The notes under the pieces: model-generated
The model's input: only the letters and a program-made list of their open reading frames with translations
Databases searched by the model: none
Told to the model about the DNA's origin: nothing
Made by a program: the position numbers and the translations under genes
Shown here: positions 19,428 through 27,889 of the stretch, piece by piece
How the letters are laid out: each line of letters opens with the position of its first letter
Numbering within the stretch: position 1 is the stretch's first letter
Assembly: GCF_963511525.1 (NCBI RefSeq)
Contig: NZ_CAUPIY010000006.1
Span: forward strand, 1 to 64,000
DNA: 64,000 bases
Direction: 5' to 3'
DNA from: Mobiluncus sp963511525
GTDB lineage: Bacteria; Actinomycetota; Actinomycetes; Actinomycetales; Actinomycetaceae

Positions 19428-19616
19428 AGTTCTATCTTTTCATGCACGCGGCCCGGGCGCAAAGCAATTTTAGGCACCCTCAACGCTAGCGGCGAGGCCC
19501 CGCTGTGGGCCGGTCAGGAAAAATGAACAGGCCTATTTCCTGCAAAAATTCAAAATAAGAGGCAAAATAGTACCAACCGTGTCCATTCGGCTCGGTGTGA
19601 GTGAAAGAAGGATCCA

Positions 19617-20048
19617 ATGCTGGATAACTTGTCGAAATGCATCGATATGGACTGCATGAAGCGAGCCGGGGAAGACATGGCACTGAATGCTGCCGAGGTT
19701 GCTGGGAAGGCTCGCGGAGCCGTCGGGGACTTCGGCACTAAGGTGAGAACAGACCTCCTGCCGCGGGCGCAAGCCGTAAACGAGGCAGTGTCGAAGGCAG
19801 TTGCCGGTGACGGCACTATTGCCGAAAAAGTTTCCAAAGCGAGTGAAGGAGTCAAGTCAGCTATGAACCCCAAAAAGAAGTGCCCGATTCGTCACCCCTG
19901 GTTGGCGACTATTCTGTTGACCGGAGCCGCCGCGGTGGCTGGGTTTATTTTGTACAGTCGCACCCGTCCTGTCGAGGATCCCTGGGCTGAGGAATCCTGG
20001 GAGGACATCGACGACGATGACTTGGTCGTTGTCGCCGACGACAAGTAA
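19617..20048 (+). CDS. CwsA-like single-pass membrane protein
   Basis: A 143-residue protein with an alanine-rich, amphipathic N-terminal part (residues ~1-85, probably helical), one membrane helix at ~96-113 and a very acidic C-terminal tail (DPWAEESWEDIDDDD). The architecture and its place between the cyclophilin and crgA match the mycobacterial CwsA/Rv0008c slot, a small protein linked to division and wall synthesis. Sequence identity to CwsA is not evident by eye, so the name is positional. AGAAGGAT lies 3-4 nt before ATG 19617. It is followed by a strong terminator. Confidence 0.6.
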   Translation: MLDNLSKCIDMDCMKRAGEDMALNAAEVAGKARGAVGDFGTKVRTDLLPRAQAVNEAVSKAVAGDGTIAEKVSKASEGVKSAMNPKKKCPIRHPWLATILLTGAAAVAGFILYSRTRPVEDPWAEESWEDIDDDDLVVVADDK

Positions 20049-20059
20049 AAACAAACTTC

Positions 20060-20096
20060 AAAAAACCGACCGGCTGACGCTGCCGGTCGGTTTTTT
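20060..20096. terminator. Rho-independent terminator
   Basis: AAAAAACCGACCGGC, a 7-nt loop, then GCCGGTCGGTTTTTT. The 9-bp GC stem extends through A/T arms and has a U tract on both strands. It terminates the CwsA-like gene on the plus strand and could also stop leftward transcription. Confidence 0.92.
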
Positions 20097-20124
20097 AGCA
20101 TTCCCCCCGGCTTTGCTTTCGCTG

Positions 20125-20270
20125 TTATTGTTGTTGCTCGGAAAACGAAGGGGCGGAGCCCAAGCACGAGACTAGGGGGTGTGCTTTTCGTTGCAAACGC
20201 AACGAAAAGTGAGGGGGGTTCGTGACCCCCCTAGGTCTCGCGCGGGTCTCCCCGAGTTGGCGAGCAATAA
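20125..20270. repeat. Complex palindromic element, possible MITE or structured RNA
   Basis: Nested inverted arms cover this non-coding segment. The outer arm TTATTG-TTGTTG-CTCG (20125-20140) faces CGAGCAATAA (20261-20270). Inside, CGAGACTAGGGGG (20167-20179) faces CCCCCTAGGTCTCG (ending 20240, one bulge). In the centre, CTTTTCGTTGC/GCAACGAAAAG (20184-20194, 20199-20209) is a perfect 11-bp hairpin, and GGGGGGT/ACCCCCC (20213-20231) can form a competing one. It has no coding potential. A miniature inverted-repeat element or a folded RNA are both possible. Confidence 0.6.
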
Positions 20271-20291
20271 AAAATTAAGCAGAAAAAAGCC

Positions 20292-20564
20292 CTATTTCCA
20301 CCACATCAACATGATGAAACCGACCATGATGACGCCGAATCCCACCGCGATGTTCCAGTTACCCAGCCCCAACAGGTTAATCCCCGCAGTTTGCGCCAGG
20401 ATATAGTGCAACACAATCCACAGCAGACCCACGCCCATGATAATCAGGGCCGCCGGAGCGTACCAGCTGGGGGAGCGTTTCATATCCTCAGTCCACGAGG
20501 GACGCAACTCGCTGTCAGACTTAACTACTTTCGAGGCGCGCTTGCGCTTTTTGGATTCGGGCAC
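20292..20564 (-). CDS. crgA: Cell division protein CrgA
   Basis: A 90-residue protein starting at GTG 20564, five bases after an AAGGAG ribosome site; upstream in-frame codons lack such support. Its basic, hydrophilic N-terminus (PESKKRKRASK) precedes two membrane helices (~37-58 and ~70-88), and SPSWYAPAALIIMGVGLLW and NWNIAVGFGVIMVGF are typical CrgA segments. CrgA is a small actinobacterial division-site protein that interacts with FtsZ, FtsI-type proteins and CwsA in mycobacteria. Here it lies divergently from the sortase gene and next to the CwsA-like gene, as expected for the origin-proximal group. Confidence 0.93.
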   Translation of the reverse strand: MPESKKRKRASKVVKSDSELRPSWTEDMKRSPSWYAPAALIIMGVGLLWIVLHYILAQTAGINLLGLGNWNIAVGFGVIMVGFIMLMWWK

Positions 20565-20677
20565 AATGACTCCTTGTGACAAAAGATTGCTTAACAGGTT
20601 AATGATAACCGTAAGCCAAAACCTTTGGAAATTGGTAAAATTTGGACGTTGGTTTATTCGCGCGTCAAGGGGTTGGA

Positions 20678-22153
20678 ATGAGTGAAGAGCGTCCCGTACC
20701 ACAGCGGTTTCCCTCGCGCCGTCAGCGCCGCGAGTCTCAGGAACCGTCTGCCGCACCGCTGTCACCCGCGCCACTGTCGCCTGAGTCACTGTCGCCCGCT
20801 CCGGGCCAGCCTCCCGCGGTTCAGCCTCCCCAGCCGTCCGGGGTCCCTCCTTACGGGGCGCAGCCGTCCTCGCAGCCGTCTGTCCGACCGCCCCAGGTTT
20901 CTGTACAAGGGGTCACAAGGGCGGTTCCACCTGCAGGTTTCCAATCTCCGGCCGATACTTCGGGCGCGGCTCGACCCGCGTTGCCCCACCCTAACCGTCC
21001 GGTTCCTCCCGGCGTACCGGCGCGCAACGCGGCAAACCCGCCGGTTCCAGGCTTAGCGAATCCCCCGGTTCCAGGCCTAGCAAATCACCAGGTTCCCGGC
21101 GCGGCAAACCCGGCGGTCCCCACTTTTGCCCCCGCGCCTTCGCGCCCCCAGGCGGCCGCGACACGACCCGCAAACCCCGCGCTCACCCCTGGTGAACCCC
21201 CTGCAAAACCACAAACCCGGCTGCAAACCTCGACCCGCTCCCCGGAACAGGGCACCGCGACAACCGAGCCCGCCGAACCCACCGAGTCAGACGAAACAAC
21301 CGCCCCGGCAAAACGCCGGCGCACCCCCGTATCGGTCCTGGTCATGAGCGGGATTGGACAAACCATGCTGACGGTCGGGGTCGTCCTGGGACTGTTCGTC
21401 GTGTGGCAGCTCTATGTGACGACCTGGCAGGTGCAGGGCGCTACGGCGGCCGCGGTGCAGTCTTTCCAAAGCTCCACCGCGAACGACGCGACCGCTACGA
21501 CCGAAGTACAGCGCACCGACCCGCCTCCTGGCGTCACCATTCCCGCGGTGGGCCAAACTTTCGCCACCCTGCACGTGCCGCGTTGGGAATCGATGGTTAT
21601 CCCCATCATGCAGGGCACGAACGAAGCCGTGCTGGACACGGGCTATGCCGGACACTACACGGACACGCAAGGGCCGGGAGAGCTCGGCAACTTCGCCTTG
21701 GCCGCCCACCGGCGCTCGTACGGAAACTCGTTCCGCCGCGTCCACGAGCTGCAGATCGGCGACCCGCTGGTGGTCGAAACCTCCCAAGCCTGGCTGGTTT
21801 ACCAGGTCAGATCCACCGAGATAGTCCTGCCGTCGCAAGGAGACGTGATTTACCCGGTACCTCACGAAGCGAAAGACACCGTCCCGCATGAACGGCTGAT
21901 GACCCTCACGACTTGCCACCCCGAATACGGCAACACCCAGCGATTCATCGTGTATTCCAAGTTTTCCTACTGGGTGCCGCGCACGCAAGGCCGGCCTTTC
22001 GCGCTCAAAGGGTTGGATGCAATGAAACAGGCCGGTCAGGGCACCGCTCCGGAGGGGCCGCAGGATGGAACTAACGCGCCGGCGAGCGACCCGAACGCGA
22101 CTGCCAAGCCCGGCGATGCCAGCCCCGCGCCGGCTGAGGGCTTGGCCGGGTAG
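20678..22153 (+). CDS. srtE: Class E sortase
   Basis: A 491-residue membrane transpeptidase. Residues 1-~225 are a Pro/Ala-rich cytoplasmic tail with near-repeats of NPPVPGLA. A membrane helix lies at ~230-250. The sortase domain carries His344 (ALAAHRRSYGNSF), Cys413 (LTTCHPEYGNT) and Arg422 (QRFIVY), the catalytic triad in class E spacing. Class E sortases anchor LAXTG proteins to the peptidoglycan; the adhesin at 2689-17778 ends in LARTG and is the obvious candidate substrate. ATG 20678 follows AAGGGG at good spacing; an in-frame upstream ATG at 20642 lacks one. It is followed closely by a small membrane protein and galE. Confidence 0.92.
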   Translation: MSEERPVPQRFPSRRQRRESQEPSAAPLSPAPLSPESLSPAPGQPPAVQPPQPSGVPPYGAQPSSQPSVRPPQVSVQGVTRAVPPAGFQSPADTSGAARPALPHPNRPVPPGVPARNAANPPVPGLANPPVPGLANHQVPGAANPAVPTFAPAPSRPQAAATRPANPALTPGEPPAKPQTRLQTSTRSPEQGTATTEPAEPTESDETTAPAKRRRTPVSVLVMSGIGQTMLTVGVVLGLFVVWQLYVTTWQVQGATAAAVQSFQSSTANDATATTEVQRTDPPPGVTIPAVGQTFATLHVPRWESMVIPIMQGTNEAVLDTGYAGHYTDTQGPGELGNFALAAHRRSYGNSFRRVHELQIGDPLVVETSQAWLVYQVRSTEIVLPSQGDVIYPVPHEAKDTVPHERLMTLTTCHPEYGNTQRFIVYSKFSYWVPRTQGRPFALKGLDAMKQAGQGTAPEGPQDGTNAPASDPNATAKPGDASPAPAEGLAG

Positions 22154-22170
22154 ACAGAGAGGAAACCAGG

Positions 22171-22326
22171 ATGTACAAATGGCTGTTTGCCGTGATGCCC
22201 GGCCCGAAGTGGCTGCGCTGCATCGAGATGGCGATTTTGGTGCTGGCGGTGGTGGCCGCGCTGTTCCAGTGGGGATTCCCCTGGGCGGTAGAGACTTTCA
22301 ACCTCAACCCGAACACCGTGAACTAG
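22171..22326 (+). CDS. Small membrane protein partner of class E sortase (51 aa)
   Basis: A 51-residue reading frame starting MYKWLFAVMPGPKWLRC, followed by one membrane helix (~19-37) and a short exposed tail. A GAGAGGAAA ribosome site lies 7 nt before the ATG, and the gene starts 17 bases after the sortase stop. Small proteins with this MYxxLxxxLPGPxWLR pattern directly downstream of class E sortases are common in Actinobacteria. The function is unknown; it may be a stabilising partner of the sortase. Confidence 0.8.
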   Translation: MYKWLFAVMPGPKWLRCIEMAILVLAVVAALFQWGFPWAVETFNLNPNTVN

Positions 22327-22378
22327 GGCCTCAACCCGCCAACACAGCGGGGACCCTTGTGAAAAACGAAAGGAAAAA

Positions 22379-23404
22379 ATGAGCAATAAAACCATTCTGG
22401 TGGCCGGGGGAGCCGGATATATCGGCACACACACGCTGATTTGCCTCTACGAGGCGGGATACCGTGCGGTCTGCGTCGATAACCTGTATAACTCCAGCGC
22501 GGAAGCCATGACGCGCGTCTCAGAAATCGTGGGCGAGACCATCCCGTTCTACCAGCAAGACGTGCGTGACCTTGACGCTTTGCAACGGATTTTTGCGGCT
22601 CACCAGATTGACGGGGTCATTAACTTTGCCGGGCTTAAGGCCGTGGGGGAATCGGTGGCCAAGCCGGTGGAATACTACGACAACAACCTCAACGCGACAC
22701 TGTGCCTGGTGCGAGCCATGCGGGATCACGACTGTCACCTGATGATTTTTTCCTCCTCCGCCACCGTGTACGGGGCCGATGGGGTGTCTCCGCTGAAAGA
22801 GACCTTGCCGACCGGCACCGCTACGAACCCCTACGGCTGGTCCAAGCTGATGAACGAAATCATGCTGCGCGACGTGTGCCATGCCGACCCCGAGTTTTCC
22901 GCCGTGCTGCTGCGCTATTTTAACCCCATTGGGGCGCATCCCTCCGGCCGGATTGGCGAGGATCCCAAGGGCATCCCGAACAATGTCATGCCCTACATCA
23001 CCCAGGTCGCCGTCGGTAAGCTCGAAAAACTGCACGTCTTTGGCGACGACTACGACACCCCGGACGGAACCGGGGTACGCGACTACATTCACGTCATGGA
23101 CCTCGGGCGCGGGCACGTGGCCGCCATTGATTACGGGCTGAAACATCGGGGCGCGAAGGCGATAAACCTGGGTACCTCGCAGGGGTATTCAGTGCTGGAG
23201 TTGCTGCACGCGATGGAGCGAGCCTGCGGCAAACCCATTCCTTACGTTATCGACGGACGCCGGCCAGGAGACATCGACACGGTTTACGCCGACGCGAGTT
23301 TGGCGCGGGAACTGCTGGGCTGGGAGGCCCGCCTAGGTTTGGACGATATGTGCCGAGATTCGTGGAATTGGCAGTCGCAGAACCCGAACGGCTACGCCGG
23401 CTGA
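22379..23404 (+). CDS. galE: UDP-glucose 4-epimerase
   Basis: A 341-residue cytoplasmic enzyme of the extended short-chain dehydrogenase family that interconverts UDP-glucose and UDP-galactose using bound NAD. It shows the NAD motif GGAGYIGTH at the N-terminus, SSSATVYG (catalytic Ser/Thr region), PYGWSK (Tyr and Lys of the YxxxK motif), and HVMDLGRGHVAA and RPGDIDTVYAD near the C-terminus. Length is that of a complete GalE. GAAAGGAAAAA precedes ATG 22379. It closes the plus-strand run after the sortase and probably feeds galactose into wall or surface glycans. Confidence 0.96.
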   Translation: MSNKTILVAGGAGYIGTHTLICLYEAGYRAVCVDNLYNSSAEAMTRVSEIVGETIPFYQQDVRDLDALQRIFAAHQIDGVINFAGLKAVGESVAKPVEYYDNNLNATLCLVRAMRDHDCHLMIFSSSATVYGADGVSPLKETLPTGTATNPYGWSKLMNEIMLRDVCHADPEFSAVLLRYFNPIGAHPSGRIGEDPKGIPNNVMPYITQVAVGKLEKLHVFGDDYDTPDGTGVRDYIHVMDLGRGHVAAIDYGLKHRGAKAINLGTSQGYSVLELLHAMERACGKPIPYVIDGRRPGDIDTVYADASLARELLGWEARLGLDDMCRDSWNWQSQNPNGYAG

Positions 23405-23670
23405 AGCGCTTTTGTGGGCGGCGACCCGCTGGCGTGGGTAGCGCGGAAGGCGTGGTGACTTGGGTGGCGTGGTGACTCCGTTGGCTCGGGGTGCCGCCAA
23501 GAGTGCCGCACAGGAGTGCCGTTCGCGCGTTTGCTTATCCGAGTGTCTGATGAGCGGGGTGCGCCCGCCCAGAGTTGGGGTGCTCTCGCCCGAAGTGCCG
23601 CCCAGGAGTGCGAGTCGGAGATTCGCCTGGAGCCAGGCACCGCGGTTGAACCTGGCGGTAAACCCCTGCG

Positions 23671-26349
23671 CTAATCGGTAGTGGCGATGGCGGCAAGGGT
23701 CGGGGTACGCACCGCCCGCAGCGCCGGACCGAGGCTGGCCAAAACGGTGGCGACCAGGGTCAATACCACCAAGATGAGCAAGTGCTCAGAGCTGACCACC
23801 ATACTGCTGATACCACGAGCAGCCATGATGCGTTGCAGTCCAAACGTGGCGCCCAGGCCGGTGAGGATCCCCACCACCAGCGCAAAAATGGCGGTCAACA
23901 GGGCTTCGCCGACTATCATCGCGACCATTTTCGGCCCCGACAGCCCCAGCGCTTTCAACATACCGATTTCGCTCAAGCGTTCTCCAACCGACATAGCCAG
24001 CGTGTTCATAATCCCCACCAGCGCAATAATCAGCGACAGCGCCAACAGCCCGTAAATAATCGCCAAAATCATGTCAAAAGACTTATTGAGCTGAGTGTTC
24101 AAATCAGCTCGGGACGCCACGGTGACCGTACCCGGAGCAATGGCGGCGACCTGGGATTTTAGTGTGTCGCCGAGAGCTTTCAGGTCCGTGCGGTTTGTAA
24201 AAATCACGCCGGTGTTTGCAATCTGACCTGCCGGGTGCAGCGATTCCAAATCGCGAGGATGCACCACCAGGGTCGCGTCAACCAAGTTAGAGGCGCTGAA
24301 TAAGCCGCCTACCTTTAGGGTTGCCTGTTCCGAAGTGGTTGACGTCAGGGGGGTTAAGGTCGCGGAATCACCGAGCTTCAACCCCAACTTGCGGGCGGTT
24401 TTGTCTTCAACCAGCAGTTTGCCCGGAGCGCTGACAGCGCGGCCCGCCACTGTTTTCAGGGTCACTCCGGGTTTGGTGTCGGGAAGGGCGGTGACGGTGA
24501 CATTGTGGGAATCACCAGGTCTTCCGGTCGTTTTGTCGTTAGTTCGCAAGGTCAGGGGGGCTTGCGCGAAAGTCTGGACCGCCGTCACTCCCGGGGTGTT
24601 TTCCCAGCTGGAAACCAGTTCGTCCGGAATACTGTGTCCGGCTATGGCGAGACTGGGCTGAATCAGGAAACTGGCGGTCAGCTCCGCGCCGGCCGTCCTG
24701 GTAAAGGAGGCCTGCAGGGAGGTCACCAGCGAAGATCCGGCTGCGACCAGCATGACGCCAATCAACAGGGCTCCCGCCGTGGTGGCGGTGCGTTTGGGGT
24801 TGCGCCCAAGGTTACCGACAGCCAACTCACCCACCGGACGCCACAGATGTTTAGCGAGCCTTCCCAGCAGCGCCGCAAAAGCGCTGACCAGCAACGGCGC
24901 CGCCGCCAAAATGCCTACCACCACGAAAAACACGCCGCCACCGTAAAGGATGGACCGGCCCTTTTGCGTCGTGGTAAAGACGGAATTAACGGCACAGATG
25001 GCGGCCGATAGGCCGAGGGAAATAGTGATGATTACCACCAGCAGGCGCCACCCCCAGCGCAGGTCCCCACCGCTTAGCGCCGTGGACATAGCTTGGACGG
25101 GTGGGGTCGCCGCGGCACGCCGGGCCGGGCGTAGCACGGAAACCAGAACGACCGCCAAACCGGCTAAAACCGTGAGCGCCAGGGTCGAGCCGGAAACAAT
25201 CCCGGAGGTCAAAAAGTTCATGCCCCGCAGGCGCAAAATCCGCATAATCAGCGCCACCAGTCCCCAGCCCAGCACAGCCCCGAGGAGGGAACCAATCAGG
25301 CCCGCCACGAAACCCTCACCCAGAATGATGGCAAAAATTTGGCGCGGCTTAGCCCCAACCGCCCGCATCATCGCGAGTTGACGTGTTTGACTGCGCACCG
25401 TGGCGGTGAACGTGTTAGAGACGATGAAAGTCGAGATGAACAGGGCGACACAAACAAAGACCAGCAAGATATTCGAGACGAACCCCAACACGGGAGCCAT
25501 CAGGTCGGATTGTTCCGCGGCGTAGTCCGCAGCGCTTTTGACCTTCCAGCGTTTGTAATCGTTCGGGAAAGCCCCTTTCAGACCGGTTTTTAGGTTTTGT
25601 ACCAGGCGGTTTGGCTCCACACCGGGTTTGGCGCTCACCGCGATTTCTGCGGTGAAACCTTCGGGGGTGGTGGCCATCTGACGCATGACTTCCCCGGGAA
25701 GCTGCAGCATTCCCGTTCCCAACAGCGGCACGCCGTAATCAAACAGGCCGCTGAGCCGGTAGGCGTACTTTTGACCACCGATGATGGCATAGATTCGATC
25801 CCCGGTGTGCAAGTCATTGGTTTGTGCAAACGATTTTTCAGCCGAAATTTCACCGATAGTCGATGACTTTTCACTGGCGGCACCGTCTGTAGTGGTTGAC
25901 TCGGTTGTCGTGGTTGTCGCGGTGAGGGGCTGGGTGGGGGCCTTCGGGGCAGAGCCGGTCACATACTTGGCGTCCGGGCGTGCGCTTTGAATTGCGACCG
26001 TCGGATTGGACCCAATCGTTTCATTATCCTGATCCAGCAGGGTCGCCACCAGATAGAGCTGCGGTTCAGCCGATTTCACCCCGTCTATGGCTTTGATAGC
26101 GTCGAGTTCGTCCCAGGTGACCGGGCGGGGCACATTTTTCAGTCCGGAATCATCGCCGGAAATGCTGGGGGCACTGACAAAAGCATCCCCGTGGGTGCCG
26201 GAGTTAATCAGCGCCGTCATGGTGTCGGACAAAATCCGGTTGAAAGTCAGGGTCCCGGACAGAAAAGCCGTGCCCAGCGCCACCGCCAACAGCGTCATCA
26301 GGTACTTGCGCCAATGCGCCTTAAAATCCAGCCAGACGTATCTGCGCAT
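23671..26349 (-). CDS. ABC transporter permease, duplicated FtsX (MacB/LolCE-like)
   Basis: An 892-residue membrane protein. It begins MRRYVWLDFKAHWRKY followed by helix 1 (~17-37), then an extracytoplasmic MacB-type domain, a first FtsX domain (three helices, ~270-410), a linker helix region (~430-520), a second extracytoplasmic domain and a C-terminal FtsX domain (last three helices from ~770) with the MSVGERLSEIGMLKALGLS segment. This ten-helix form is usual for Gram-positive exporters of peptides or lipids. ATG 26349 lies one base after the stop of the ATPase gene (TAA-G-ATG), with GGAAG as its ribosome site. Substrate unknown. Confidence 0.9.
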   Translation of the reverse strand: MRRYVWLDFKAHWRKYLMTLLAVALGTAFLSGTLTFNRILSDTMTALINSGTHGDAFVSAPSISGDDSGLKNVPRPVTWDELDAIKAIDGVKSAEPQLYLVATLLDQDNETIGSNPTVAIQSARPDAKYVTGSAPKAPTQPLTATTTTTESTTTDGAASEKSSTIGEISAEKSFAQTNDLHTGDRIYAIIGGQKYAYRLSGLFDYGVPLLGTGMLQLPGEVMRQMATTPEGFTAEIAVSAKPGVEPNRLVQNLKTGLKGAFPNDYKRWKVKSAADYAAEQSDLMAPVLGFVSNILLVFVCVALFISTFIVSNTFTATVRSQTRQLAMMRAVGAKPRQIFAIILGEGFVAGLIGSLLGAVLGWGLVALIMRILRLRGMNFLTSGIVSGSTLALTVLAGLAVVLVSVLRPARRAAATPPVQAMSTALSGGDLRWGWRLLVVIITISLGLSAAICAVNSVFTTTQKGRSILYGGGVFFVVVGILAAAPLLVSAFAALLGRLAKHLWRPVGELAVGNLGRNPKRTATTAGALLIGVMLVAAGSSLVTSLQASFTRTAGAELTASFLIQPSLAIAGHSIPDELVSSWENTPGVTAVQTFAQAPLTLRTNDKTTGRPGDSHNVTVTALPDTKPGVTLKTVAGRAVSAPGKLLVEDKTARKLGLKLGDSATLTPLTSTTSEQATLKVGGLFSASNLVDATLVVHPRDLESLHPAGQIANTGVIFTNRTDLKALGDTLKSQVAAIAPGTVTVASRADLNTQLNKSFDMILAIIYGLLALSLIIALVGIMNTLAMSVGERLSEIGMLKALGLSGPKMVAMIVGEALLTAIFALVVGILTGLGATFGLQRIMAARGISSMVVSSEHLLILVVLTLVATVLASLGPALRAVRTPTLAAIATTD

Positions 26350-26350
26350 C

Positions 26351-27649
26351 TTAGCTTCCAGAAACGTGCGGTGACGCGGGTACGTCCGTCGGAGGTGGCG
26401 GTAAGGATGGGGTGGTGGCGGTTGAGCTGCCGGGGAAGTTCCAATCCACCTTAAGCGGGCCCGCCCGGTGTGCCGCGTGGCGTAACCGCGGTGTCTGGTG
26501 CGGGACAGTGGTCTCAAGCGCGGGGCTCACGAGGGATTTCGGCGTGCGGCTGGCCCAGGGTGTGGCTTCGAGAGGGGGCACTTTCAGGGTGCTGGTCGCG
26601 GTCGGCTGTGGCTGTGCGGTGCGGGTGAAGGGGTTTGGTTCGGGTTGGGGTCGCACCACCAGTGCGTCACTGGTTAGTGCGTTCGGGTCAGACCGTGTGG
26701 AAGTGGGGAGGTTTTCCCGGTGCTGGCGCCGTTCCCGCCGGCTCACTGTCACCGGGGCAGGCCGGGTAACCGGGGCTAAATCGGGGAGGAACAGTGGTGT
26801 CGCGGGAGGCGGCGGGGGCATATCGGGCACCTGCACGGTCGGGGGTATTGCGGGTGTGGGCACGGTCGGGGGTGAGCTCGCCTCGTCGCCATCGCCAGAA
26901 ATCTCGGTCATAGCGGCAAAAATTTCCGCCTCGGAAGGGTGCAACAGCTGGCCGATTATTTTGCCGTCGCGCAAGAACAGCACACGATCCGCCCAAGCCG
27001 CCGCCCCGGCCTCGTGCGTAACCATACAAATCGTGTGATTATCCCGATCAACCGTGTCTCGCAGCAGACGCAGGACCTGCAGGGTCGCGGTGGAGTCTAA
27101 GTTCCCGGTGGGCTCGTCAGCGAAAATAATTTGCGGATTATTCGCCAAAGCTCGCGCCACCGCCAAGCGTTGCTGCTGGCCACCAGACATTTCAGTCGGC
27201 CGGTGGCGCAGCCGCTCGGAAAGCCCCACTTGCGCGGCCAAGGCCTCGACCTGTTTCCGGTTTAGCCGCTTCCCGGCAATAATCGCTGGCAGTTCAATGT
27301 TTTGCCGGGCATCCATGACCGGAATCAGGTTGAAAGCCTGGAAAATGAAACCGATTTTATCCCGGCGAATCGCGGTAATCTCGCGCTGCTTCAGGCCGGC
27401 TATCTCAACGCCGCCAATCAAAATCGAGCCGGAAGTCACCGTGTCCAAACCCGCCAAACAGTGCATCAGGGTGGATTTACCGGAACCGGAAGGTCCCATA
27501 ATGGCCGTGAACTCGCCGCGGGCCAAGTCAATGTCCACGTGATCCAACGCCCTGACCTGCGCATCTCCCTTCCCATAGATGCGCACCAAGTCGCGCGCCG
27601 AAACGATAGCGTCGTCTAGGGCGCTAACGGGGGAAAGTTTTTGCAACAC
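26351..27649 (-). CDS. ABC transporter ATPase with long proline-rich C-terminal tail
   Basis: Residues ~15-240 form a MacB/LolD-type ATPase: Walker A GPSGSGKST, Q-loop region FIFQAFNL, signature MSGGQQQRLAVARAL, Walker B IIFADEPTGNLDS and the switch VTHE. Residues ~245-432 are an unusual Pro/Thr/Ala-rich tail, predicted disordered, not part of the family. It pairs with the FtsX permease one base downstream. The GTG start at 27649 has no ribosome site but lies 6 nt after a TAAAAT -10 box (minus strand), which suggests a leaderless message. A longer or shorter start cannot be excluded. Confidence 0.88.
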   Translation of the reverse strand: MLQKLSPVSALDDAIVSARDLVRIYGKGDAQVRALDHVDIDLARGEFTAIMGPSGSGKSTLMHCLAGLDTVTSGSILIGGVEIAGLKQREITAIRRDKIGFIFQAFNLIPVMDARQNIELPAIIAGKRLNRKQVEALAAQVGLSERLRHRPTEMSGGQQQRLAVARALANNPQIIFADEPTGNLDSTATLQVLRLLRDTVDRDNHTICMVTHEAGAAAWADRVLFLRDGKIIGQLLHPSEAEIFAAMTEISGDGDEASSPPTVPTPAIPPTVQVPDMPPPPPATPLFLPDLAPVTRPAPVTVSRRERRQHRENLPTSTRSDPNALTSDALVVRPQPEPNPFTRTAQPQPTATSTLKVPPLEATPWASRTPKSLVSPALETTVPHQTPRLRHAAHRAGPLKVDWNFPGSSTATTPSLPPPPTDVPASPHVSGS

Positions 27650-27723
27650 GGAAGAATTTTATCTTGAAAACTCAGGCTGTACCGCCACGGAGACAGCGGC
27701 GCCAGTCAACCAAAACACCGGCG

Positions 27724-27766
27724 AAAAGCATGCCCCGCCGAATCATCGACGGGGCAGCGGCTTTTC
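27724..27766 (-). terminator. Terminator after the 27-residue peptide gene
   Basis: Stem TGCCCCG/CGGGGCA (27731-27737 with 27750-27756), extended by AAAAGC/GCTTTT arms. T runs occur on both strands. It begins 18 bases downstream of the peptide stop codon and separates that gene from the ABC exporter operon. Confidence 0.8.
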
Positions 27767-27783
27767 TTTACAAAAGTGTCTGT

Positions 27784-27867
27784 TTAGAACAGGCCGGCGA
27801 GGAAGTTGAAAATCTTAGCCAACCATTCGACAACAGTCTGCAAGATAGGAAGAATGTTGCTCCACAT
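27784..27867 (-). CDS. 27-residue hydrophobic amphipathic peptide
   Basis: The frame starts MWSNILPILQTVV and ends FNFLAGLF. It has two Trp, three Phe, one Lys, one Glu and many Ile/Leu/Val residues, giving an amphipathic helix with no signal peptide. AAGGAA lies 6 nt before the ATG and a strong terminator follows the stop, so it behaves as a monocistronic gene. Size and pattern recall membrane-active peptides such as phenol-soluble modulins or SLUSH haemolysins, or a type I toxin. No family is recognised. The ABC exporter operon downstream on the same strand could be its exporter; that link is inference. Confidence 0.65.
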   Translation of the reverse strand: MWSNILPILQTVVEWLAKIFNFLAGLF

Positions 27868-27889
27868 AATTTATTCCTTTCGGATCGGT

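Noticed and set aside
20642..20677. Upstream ATG for the class E sortase
   Set aside because: It lacks a ribosome site, whereas ATG 20678 has AAGGGG at correct spacing and the family-like start.
22327..22378. Riboswitch or leader before galE
   Set aside because: Only 52 bases lie between the small membrane gene and galE, with a plain ribosome site and no conserved fold.
23405..23670. A gene or remnant between galE and the ABC permease
   Set aside because: The frames have no ribosome site and an Arg/Pro-rich composition. I see nothing I can support in this stretch.
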